Source: Amycolatopsis sp. CA-126428
Lineage (GTDB): Bacteria > Actinomycetota > Actinomycetes > Mycobacteriales > Pseudonocardiaceae
Assembly (NCBI RefSeq): GCF_002904335.1
Contig: NZ_PPHF01000043.1
Location: forward strand, 1 to 33,952
Direction: 5' to 3'
Length of the DNA: 33,952 bases
Under the pieces are notes generated by a model that made no database searches, was not told the origin of the DNA, and worked only from the letters and a program-made list of their open reading frames with translations. The translations under genes and the position numbers were made by a program. This document shows positions 28,255 through 33,952 of this stretch, piece by piece. Every line of letters begins with the position of its first letter. The stretch's first letter is position 1.

Positions 28255-31131
28255 ATGAGCGGAGAGCAGGACAGCGTGGCAGGAGCACGGACCAAGAAGA
28301 ACGGAGCCTCGGCGGACAACGGCGCCGGGCACCGGCGGCTGGTCATCGTCGAGTCGCCGACGAAGGCCCGCAAGATCGCGCCCTACCTCGGCGGTGGTTA
28401 CGTCGTCGAGTCCTCTGTCGGGCACATCCGCGACCTGCCGCGTGGTGCCGCCGACGTGCCCGCCCAGTACAAGGGCGAGGCCTGGGCGCGCCTCGGCGTC
28501 GACGTCGACAACGGCTTCAAGGCGCTCTACGTGGTCACCCCGGACAAGAAGTCCAAGGTCACCGAGCTCAAGAGCCTGCTGAAGGACGTCGACGAGCTCT
28601 ACCTCGCCACGGACCCCGACCGCGAGGGCGAGGCCATCGCGTGGCACCTCCTCGAGACGCTGAAGCCGAAGGTCCCGGTCCGGCGGATGGTCTTCCACGA
28701 GGTCACCGAGCAGGCGATCCGGGCGGCCGCCGACTCGACGCGTGAGCTGGACGCCGACCTCGTCGACGCGCAGGAGACCCGCCGCATCCTCGACCGCCTC
28801 TACGGCTACGAGGTCTCGCCGGTGCTGTGGAAGAAGGTCATGCCGAAGCTTTCGGCGGGCCGCGTGCAGTCGGTGGCGACCCGGATCGTGGTCGAGCGCG
28901 AACGCGAGCGGATGCGCTTCACCTCGGCGTCGTACTGGGACGTCTCCGCCACGATGGACGCGGGCGAAGAGGCGTCGCCGCGCACCTTCTCGGCCCGCAT
29001 GGTCGCCGTGGACGGCGCGCGCCTGGCCACCGGCCGCGACTTCGGCTCGGACGGGCAGCTCAAGGCGTCGAACAACGAGATCCGCGTGCTGGCCGAGGCC
29101 GACGCGCGGCGCCTCGCGGACGCGCTGAAGCAGCGTGACTTCAAGGTCTCGAGCGTCGAGGAGAAGCCGTACACGCGGAAGCCGTACGCGCCCTTCATGA
29201 CCTCGACCCTGCAGCAGGAGGCGGGCCGCAAGATGCGGTTCACCTCCGAGCGCACCATGCGGATCGCGCAGAAGCTGTACGAAAACGGCTACATCACTTA
29301 TATGCGTACCGACTCCACGACGCTGTCGGAGTCGGCGATCTCGGCGGCGCGCAGCCAGGCCACGCAGCTGTACGGCAAGGAGTACGTCTCGCCGACGCCG
29401 CGCCAGTACACGCGCAAGGTCAAGAACGCGCAGGAGGCCCACGAGGCGATCCGGCCGTCGGGCGAGGTCTTCCGCACGCCGGGCCAGGTCGCGAGCGAGC
29501 TGGACACCGACGAGTACCGCCTTTACGAGATGATCTGGCAGCGCACGATCGCGTCGCAGATGGCGGACGCCAAGGGCACCACGATGTCCGTGCGCATCGT
29601 CGGCAACGCGACCTCGGGCGAGGAGTGCACCTTCGCCGCTTCGGGCCGCACGATCACCTTCGCGGGCTTCCTCAAGGCGTACGTCGAGGCGGTCGACACC
29701 GAGACCGGTGGCGAGGCCGACGACAAGCAGAGCCGCCTGCCGGTGCTGGAGAAGGACCAGGCGCTGACCGCGACCGAGCTGAGCCCGGACGGCCACACCA
29801 CGTCGCCGCCGGCCCGGTACTCCGAGCCGAGCCTGGTCAGCAAGCTGGAAGAGCTGGGCATCGGCCGCCCGTCGACGTACGCGTCGATCATCAAGACCAT
29901 CCAGGACCGCGGCTACGTCTGGAAGAAGGGCTCCGCGCTCGTCCCGTCGTGGGTCGCGTTCGCCGTGATCGGCCTGATGGAACGGCACTTCGAGCGGCTG
30001 GTCGACTACGACTTCACCGCGGGCATGGAGGACGAGCTCGACCGCATCGCCAACGGCGACGAGCAGCGCGCGCAGTGGCTGTCGAAGTTCTACTTCGGCG
30101 GCGACATGGGTGTCGACGGCTCGATCGGCCGTCTGGGCGGGCTGAAGAAGCTGGTCGAGGGCAGCGTCGAGGACATCGACGCGCGGGAGATCAACTCGAT
30201 CCCGCTGTTCAGCGACGAGAACGGGCACACCGTCGTGGTCCGCGTCGGCCGCTACGGGCCGTACCTGGAGCGCGAAGTTGACGGGAACTCGCAGCGCGCG
30301 AACCTCCCGGAGGACCTGCCGCCGGACGAGCTCACGCAGGAGATCGCGGAGAAGCTGTTCGCGACCCCGCAGGAGGGCCGCACGCTGGGCAACGACCCGG
30401 TGAGCGGGCTCGAGATCGTGGCGAAGGAAGGCCGCTTCGGGCCGTACGTGACCGAGGTGCTGCCGGAGATCGAGATCCCCGAGGACGCGACGGCCGCGCA
30501 GAAGAAGGCCGCGAAGGCCAAGGCGCCGAAGCCGCGGACGGGCTCGCTGTTCAAGTCGATGGACATCGAGAACATCACGTTGGAAGACGCGCTGAAGCTG
30601 CTCTCGCTGCCGCGCGTGGTCGGCAAGGACCCGGAGTCCGGCGACGAGATCACGGCGCAGAACGGGCGCTACGGGCCGTACCTGAAGAAGGGCACGGACT
30701 CGCGCTCGCTCTCGACCGAGGACCAGCTCTTCTCGATCACCCTCGAAGAAGCGCTGAAGATCTACTCGGAGCCGAAGCAGCGGGGCCGGTCCGCGACGGC
30801 GAAGCCGCCGCTCAAGGAACTCGGCGAGGACCCGGTGTCGAAGAAGCCGATGGTGGTCAAGGACGGCCGGTTCGGCCCGTACGTCACCGACGGCGAGTAC
30901 AACGCGACGCTGCGGAAGGGCGACGAAATCGAGTCGCTGACCGCGGAACGGGCGTCCGAGCTGCTGGCGGAGAAGCGGGCCAAGGGGCCGGCGCCGAAGC
31001 GGAAGGCGCCGGCGCGCAAGCCGGCTTCCACTACGGCGAAGACGGTCAAGGCGGGCACGACCAAGAAGGCGGCGGCCGCGAAGTCGACCACGGCCAAGCG
31101 GTCGAGCTCGACCGCGACGAAGGCCAAGTAG
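28255..31131 (+). CDS. topA: DNA topoisomerase I (type IA)
   Basis: A 958-residue enzyme that relaxes negative supercoils. The TOPRIM domain begins LVIVESPTKARKI and has the metal-binding DPDREGEAIAWH near residue 120. The catalytic Tyr is in YITYMRTDS (about residue 349). FHEVT and EAHEAIRPS are conserved core motifs. The C-terminus has three or four GRxGPY repeats (VGRYGPYLE, EGRFGPYVTE, NGRYGPYLKK, DGRFGPYVTD) instead of zinc fingers, then a Lys/Ala/Thr tail, the actinobacterial form. ATG 28255 has GGCGGGGCGAG before it; GTG 28276, with its own GGAGAGCAGG, is the alternative. The 296 nt between it and the divergent protease show no other gene. Confidence 0.97.
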   Translation: MSGEQDSVAGARTKKNGASADNGAGHRRLVIVESPTKARKIAPYLGGGYVVESSVGHIRDLPRGAADVPAQYKGEAWARLGVDVDNGFKALYVVTPDKKSKVTELKSLLKDVDELYLATDPDREGEAIAWHLLETLKPKVPVRRMVFHEVTEQAIRAAADSTRELDADLVDAQETRRILDRLYGYEVSPVLWKKVMPKLSAGRVQSVATRIVVERERERMRFTSASYWDVSATMDAGEEASPRTFSARMVAVDGARLATGRDFGSDGQLKASNNEIRVLAEADARRLADALKQRDFKVSSVEEKPYTRKPYAPFMTSTLQQEAGRKMRFTSERTMRIAQKLYENGYITYMRTDSTTLSESAISAARSQATQLYGKEYVSPTPRQYTRKVKNAQEAHEAIRPSGEVFRTPGQVASELDTDEYRLYEMIWQRTIASQMADAKGTTMSVRIVGNATSGEECTFAASGRTITFAGFLKAYVEAVDTETGGEADDKQSRLPVLEKDQALTATELSPDGHTTSPPARYSEPSLVSKLEELGIGRPSTYASIIKTIQDRGYVWKKGSALVPSWVAFAVIGLMERHFERLVDYDFTAGMEDELDRIANGDEQRAQWLSKFYFGGDMGVDGSIGRLGGLKKLVEGSVEDIDAREINSIPLFSDENGHTVVVRVGRYGPYLEREVDGNSQRANLPEDLPPDELTQEIAEKLFATPQEGRTLGNDPVSGLEIVAKEGRFGPYVTEVLPEIEIPEDATAAQKKAAKAKAPKPRTGSLFKSMDIENITLEDALKLLSLPRVVGKDPESGDEITAQNGRYGPYLKKGTDSRSLSTEDQLFSITLEEALKIYSEPKQRGRSATAKPPLKELGEDPVSKKPMVVKDGRFGPYVTDGEYNATLRKGDEIESLTAERASELLAEKRAKGPAPKRKAPARKPASTTAKTVKAGTTKKAAAAKSTTAKRSSSTATKAK

Positions 31132-31144
31132 CACCTCTGGAAGT

Positions 31145-31185
31145 CCGTGAAGGCCACCTTGGCGACCCCAAGGTGGCCTTCACGG
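31145..31185 (+). terminator. Terminator after topA
   Basis: Perfect 18-bp arms (31145-31162 and 31168-31185) with a 5-nt loop, 13 nt after the topA stop. The core GTGAAGGCCACCTTGG is of a type I associate with repeated intergenic palindromes of Amycolatopsis; that association is from memory, not search. Confidence 0.85.
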
Positions 31186-31212
31186 CGTCTGGCCACACTT
31201 TCGGGTGACACC

Positions 31213-31255
31213 TCGAACGGATGTTCGGGAAATTGTCGGTGGTGCCGGGTTTCAT
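31213..31255 (+). promoter_or_regulatory. Dual DNA-damage promoter: LexA box plus TTGTCGGTG motif (copy 1)
   Basis: TCGAAC-GGAT-GTTCGG (31213-31228) is a LexA box with one mismatch. It is followed by GAAATTGTCGGTG (31229-31241). TTGTCGGTG (31233-31241) equals the mycobacterial RecA-independent damage motif TTGTCRGTG, which works with PafBC. After the family's 8-nt spacer comes TTTCAT (31250-31255). The -10 ends 6 nt before GTG 31262, so the transcript would start at the start codon. Confidence 0.65.
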
Positions 31256-31261
31256 GAACGC

Positions 31262-31870
31262 GTGACCAGAACACCACGCACCGTGCACACGGTGACCACC
31301 AAGATCCTGAAGCCGGTCCGGGCGGCGGCCGCCGGCAGTGCCACCGCCCTGGACCTGATGGAGTCGCTGCCCGGCTTCCCGGGCAGCGGCGGCGTCTGCG
31401 GCGTGGCCGTCGCGATGGCCGGCGAGCCGTGGACCTCGGCGTTCTTCGACGACCGGAGCACGTTTGGCATCTCCGGCGACGGCGTGCGGCTGTCCGGGCT
31501 CTCGCCGGGCAGTGTCACGGAGCTCCTTCGGCTGGCCTTGGCGCGGCTGCCCACGCTTCCGCCGGCGGCGGGCGAGGGGCTGTACCTCGACGCCGACGAG
31601 CGCGGCGTGCTCGAGGCCGGGCAGGAGTGCCTCGTCCTCGACCTGATGGACGATCTGCGGCGGACCCGGCGTGGCACCGTCCAGCTCGACATCGTCCGCG
31701 ACGGCGAGCGGTCGCCCTGGGAGATGCTCGCGTTCGTCGACGACGACCGTGGCCGGCACCTGGCGGTGCTGAGCAGACCGCGGGGCGGCCACCGCCGGTT
31801 CTGGTGGCTGCCCGGCACCGTGGAGCGGCTCGCGGAGTTCGTCGAGGGGCGGGTGCCGGATCATGCCTGA
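31262..31870 (+). CDS. EspG-like protein (type VII secretion chaperone family), short copy
   Basis: A 202-residue protein, shorter than typical EspG (about 260). The C-terminal EspG pattern is present: FVDDDRGRHLAVLSRPRGG, then FWWLPGTVERLAEFVEG (the 'D-D-GRY ... W-PA--L---L' tail). The middle has LALARLPTLPPAAGEGLYLD ('LP-PG-G'). EspG proteins are cytosolic and hold PE/PPE substrates for ESX secretion in mycobacteria; outside that group their partners are unknown. The N-terminus (TKILKPVRAAAAGS) is basic and unlike the next gene. The start was chosen from promoter geometry. The sequence ATGCCTGA overlaps its stop, as in the next gene. Confidence 0.6.
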   Translation: MTRTPRTVHTVTTKILKPVRAAAAGSATALDLMESLPGFPGSGGVCGVAVAMAGEPWTSAFFDDRSTFGISGDGVRLSGLSPGSVTELLRLALARLPTLPPAAGEGLYLDADERGVLEAGQECLVLDLMDDLRRTRRGTVQLDIVRDGERSPWEMLAFVDDDRGRHLAVLSRPRGGHRRFWWLPGTVERLAEFVEGRVPDHA

Positions 31871-31907
31871 GCCGCTCGCCGACCGTTTGCCGACCGATCT
31901 CACCCTC

Positions 31908-31950
31908 TCGAACACATGTGCGAGAAATTGTCGGTGCCAGGGTGTTCAAT
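31908..31950 (+). promoter_or_regulatory. Dual DNA-damage promoter: LexA-like box plus TTGTCGGTG motif (copy 2)
   Basis: TCGAAC-ACAT-GTGCGA (31908-31923) is an SOS box with one mismatch. It is followed by the same GAAATTGTCGGTG (31924-31936), an 8-nt spacer, then TTCAAT (31945-31950), which ends 6 nt before GTG 31957. Box-to-start distance is 49 nt, identical to copy 1, though the genes they precede differ strongly. Confidence 0.62.
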
Positions 31951-31956
31951 CGAGGG

Positions 31957-32748
31957 GTGAGCAACGCAGTCGCCGTCTTCGACGTCATCGACGAGGTCAT
32001 CGCCCCGCTGTCGGCCGAGGTGCCGGAGCGGCCCTCGGTGATGGAGTTCTACGACCCCGAGTTCGAGATCCCGCCGGTGCTGGCGGACACCGGGCCCCTG
32101 CCGGGCCGGCGCTCCTCGCCCGCGTCGAGCCTCGCGGACGAGGTGGAGCAGTACACCCGGTTCGTCGCCGGGATGGCCGCGATCGGCCTCGCGCCGGGTG
32201 GCGAGGTCACCGCGGAGGCCGTCGGGCTGTACCGGGCGCTGCGCGGCGGCTTCATCCGCGGCGTGGTCACCGGGGTCTTCCCGGCCCGGGCCAAGCCGTG
32301 GGAGGTGCGGTTCTTCGGCGACGAGGACTACACCACGGTGCTGCACAAGCTGGGCAACCGTGCGCGGCTGCGGTCGGGCTTCCTCAGCGAGCTGCCGGGC
32401 TGGGTGTTCGACGGGCTGCCCGACCGGCCGCCGGGGCCGGGCGAGCACCTGCGCATCGAGACGGACGAGCGCGGGCTGATCCCGCGCCGGTGCGAGCGGG
32501 CGGTCGAGCTGATCCGGGCGTGCGCGGCCCGGCCGCGGCTGGGCACGGTGCTGGTCGACCTCGCGGTGCGCAACGCGATCCTGGCCGAGTACCCGCACGG
32601 CGCGTTCGGGCTGGTGGACAACGACCTCGGCCGGTACCAGTTCAGCGCCGCGGTGGCCCGGTCAGGGCGCTGGACGGTCACCTGGGGTCCGGCGTCGCGG
32701 ACCACGGCCGAGCAGTGGATCGTCGAGGCGGTGCAGAGCCATGCCTGA
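31957..32748 (+). CDS. EspG-like protein (type VII secretion chaperone family)
   Basis: 263 residues, full EspG length. Helical N-terminus VSNAVAVFDVIDEVIAPLSA. The centre is GGFIRGVVTGVFPARAKPWE, then RFFGDEDYTTVLHKLGN and FDGLPDRPPGPGEHLRIETD (the EspG 'LP--P-GPG---V--D' step). The C-terminus is GAFGLVDNDLGRYQFS, then WTVTWGPASRTTAEQWIVEA (the 'VD-D-GRY ... W--V-PA' tail). Role inferred: cytosolic chaperone or adaptor for type VII substrates; no ESX core gene or WXG100 gene is in the window. Predicted leaderless from GTG 31957. Its stop overlaps the next ATG by 8 nt (ATGCCTGA). Confidence 0.65.
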   Translation: MSNAVAVFDVIDEVIAPLSAEVPERPSVMEFYDPEFEIPPVLADTGPLPGRRSSPASSLADEVEQYTRFVAGMAAIGLAPGGEVTAEAVGLYRALRGGFIRGVVTGVFPARAKPWEVRFFGDEDYTTVLHKLGNRARLRSGFLSELPGWVFDGLPDRPPGPGEHLRIETDERGLIPRRCERAVELIRACAARPRLGTVLVDLAVRNAILAEYPHGAFGLVDNDLGRYQFSAAVARSGRWTVTWGPASRTTAEQWIVEAVQSHA

Positions 32749-32929
32749 GCAGGCGGAGGTGCGGACGACGGCCGGGGAAGGAGTGGATCGGGTGGTCGAG
32801 GCGGCCTCGAAGGACCTGACCGTGCGTGAGGCGATCCTCGCGGCGGCCGAGCTCAACAGCGGCGTCCCGGAGCAGCGGCAGGCGGCCGGGTCACCGGCGG
32901 TTCCGGAGGAGAGGCGGCGGCATGGCTGA
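32741..32929 (+). CDS. Small helical protein between EspG-like genes
   Basis: A 62-residue frame overlapping both neighbours by 8 nt, with ATGCCTGA at the left junction (32741-32748) and ATGGCTGA at the right (32922-32929). That symmetrical coupling is the main reason to call it a gene. The sequence has an amphipathic stretch (GVDRVVEAASKDLTVREAIL, then AAAELNSGV) and a Pro/Glu/Arg-rich tail. No WXG motif is seen, so it is not a typical ESX substrate. A partner of the EspG-like proteins is possible but unproven. Confidence 0.5.
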   Translation: MPEQAEVRTTAGEGVDRVVEAASKDLTVREAILAAAELNSGVPEQRQAAGSPAVPEERRRHG

Positions 32930-33713
32930 ACGCACGGCGGCGCGGGAGCTGCTCGAGCTGGCCGCCGGTCCGGTGCTGGCGGCGATGCCGGACCGGGAGC
33001 CGGTCGACCGGCTGTACAACCCGGACGTCAGCGACGACGACATCCTGGTCCACGGCCCGGTGTCGGACGACCCGGCGGACCTGGTGGCCGAGGTCGAGCG
33101 GCACGTGGCGTGGGCCGCCTGGATCGACGGCACACCGTTCGGCGAGAACGGCGAACTGAACGACGTCGGCTTCGAGGTGGTGTCGCTGATGCTGCGCGGA
33201 TCGGTCCGGGCGGCGTTGTGCGGCGTGTTCGACGAAGGGCCGGAAACCGCGGACATCCGCTGCTACGCCGACGGCGAGCGGGCGTTCATGATGGGCTCGC
33301 TGCCCGGCCGCACGGCGATCCACCTGGCCGACTTCGACGAGCTGCCGGAGATGCTGGTGGCGGAGCTGCCCGAGGTCCCGTTCGGCGCTTCGGCGCGGGC
33401 GATCTGGGTCTCGGTCGACGACGACGGCCTGGTCCACGACGGCCAGGACGACGACGTGGGAGCGATGCGAGAGCTCCTGGGCCGCCCGCGGTCCGGAACG
33501 GCGGTCCTGGACATGCTGGCCTTCGGCGGCCTGTGCGCGGAGTTCCCGGACCACGGCTTCGTCCTGATCGACACGGACCTGGGCCGCTTCGCCCTGGCGG
33601 CCTTGGACCGGGGAGACGGCCGTCGCCAGCTCGTCTTGAGTCCCTTCAGCCGCGGCATGCTCCGCGACTGGTGCCGCAAGATGATCGACCTCGGACAGGA
33701 GGAGATGCCCTGA
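32922..33713 (+). CDS. EspG-like protein (type VII secretion chaperone family), third copy
   Basis: 263 residues, same length as the second copy. It has RGSVRAALCGVFDEGPETAD, then CYADGERAFMMGSLPGRTAI, DELPEMLVAELPEVPFG and IWVSVDDDG, and C-terminally GFVLIDTDLGRFALAALDRG with PFSRGMLRDWCRKMIDLG. These line up in order with the second copy. The acidic N-terminus (SDDDILVHGPVSDDP) differs. GGAGGAGAGGCGG lies just before ATG 32922. It has no damage promoter of its own and is coupled to the small gene, so it should follow the promoter at 31908. Its 3' end overlaps the minus-strand TelA-like frame by 68 nt. Confidence 0.62.
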   Translation: MAERTAARELLELAAGPVLAAMPDREPVDRLYNPDVSDDDILVHGPVSDDPADLVAEVERHVAWAAWIDGTPFGENGELNDVGFEVVSLMLRGSVRAALCGVFDEGPETADIRCYADGERAFMMGSLPGRTAIHLADFDELPEMLVAELPEVPFGASARAIWVSVDDDGLVHDGQDDDVGAMRELLGRPRSGTAVLDMLAFGGLCAEFPDHGFVLIDTDLGRFALAALDRGDGRRQLVLSPFSRGMLRDWCRKMIDLGQEEMP

Positions 33714-33952
33714 GCAAAGCCCGGACGGCGTCGGCGCGGAACCCGTCGATCGCGTCGATCGAGGCGTAGATCCGGTCGAAGGACTGCCGGATCGTCTCGG
33801 TCGCGGCAGCGGGGTCGCTGCTCGCCCGGCGGATCTCCGCGGACTGCAGGTCCAGCAGCTCGGTGTTCGCGCGAATCAGGCCGTCGGTGGTCGCCTGCAG
33901 GGCCGCGACCTCGTCGAGGACGTCCCGCTGGCTCGCCAGCGCACCGCTGACC
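33646..33952 (-). CDS. TelA-family (toxic anion resistance) protein, C-terminal part
   Basis: The minus strand reads without interruption from the window edge. ALASQRDVLDEVAALQATTD, then GLIRANTELLDLQSAEIRRA and RQSFDRIYASIDAIDGFRAD match the helical C-terminal repeat of TelA/KlaA proteins ('AL--TT--LI--TS-LL--Q--EI', then 'F--IY-TMDEID-F+--AL'). The family is associated with tellurite and other stress resistance; its biochemical role is unclear. After FRADAVRAL the usual final helix is missing and a short unrelated Arg/Ser-rich tail leads to a stop at 33646, inside the third EspG-like gene. The start lies outside the window. Confidence 0.62.
   Translation of the reverse strand, partial: VSGALASQRDVLDEVAALQATTDGLIRANTELLDLQSAEIRRASSDPAAATETIRQSFDRIYASIDAIDGFRADAVRALLRASPPVRGRSSCGTSRGACRG

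Noticed and set aside
28114..31134. 1000-codon open frame antisense to topA
   Set aside because: It mirrors topA codon structure, is Arg/Leu/Val-rich without domains, and has no promoter or ribosome site.

Overview
The window is high-GC DNA, dense with GTG starts, ATGA/GTGA stop-start overlaps and TANNNT -10 boxes that end exactly at start codons. All of this points to an actinomycete. Gene order (acs edge, Rv3662c-like, HAD/Rv3661-like, Ssd/Rv3660c-like, TadABC, Flp/TadE proteins, Rv3649-like helicase, Rv3647c-like protein, topA) matches the Mycobacterium tuberculosis Rv3646c-Rv3667 neighbourhood. The style of the interspersed repeats suggests a pseudonocardial genus such as Amycolatopsis; that genus call is inference.

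Layout. 1-2.1 kb: the 5' tip of acetyl-CoA synthetase, a GNAT acetyltransferase, then a phosphoribosyltransferase overlapping a degenerate Fic-like (Rv3662c-like) protein. 2.1-4.7 kb: an ArsR-family repressor divergent from an MFS exporter, and a nickel/cobalt permease. 4.7-11.7 kb, all on the minus strand: a peptidoglycan-scavenging cluster, nagZ > namZ (DUF1343) > amiE-like hydrolase, then murR > murQ. It resembles the Bacillus subtilis murQ-murR-murP-amiE-nagZ-namZ operon but has no murP permease. 11.9-12.0 kb: five palindromic repeats with a 21-bp period. 12.0-13.9 kb: a predicted Ms1/MTS2823-type 6S-like RNA, a HAD-IB phosphatase, a 6C (B11-type) small RNA and two DnaA boxes in front of ssd. 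13.9-19.4 kb: the Ssd-TadA-TadB-TadC-Flp-TadE operon for a Flp-type pilus or secretion system, closed by strong hairpins. 19.8-23.1 kb: a primase/polymerase-like protein and a DUF1998 helicase of the MrfA/YprA type. 23.4-31.2 kb: proton-pumping pyrophosphatase, a lipoprotein, a WhiA-like protein under a LexA box, a secreted serine protease and DNA topoisomerase I. 31.2-33.7 kb: three EspG-like genes (type VII secretion chaperone family) with one small gene between them; a minus-strand TelA-like gene runs off the end.

The most unusual signal is at 31.2-32.0 kb. Two adjacent EspG-like genes each carry the same promoter: a LexA box, then the RecA-independent DNA-damage motif TTGTCGGTG, then a -10 hexamer placed so that transcription would begin at the GTG start codon. 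The spacing is identical to the base in both copies. This predicts that DNA damage switches on genes from a family associated with type VII secretion, which I do not recognise as a described arrangement.
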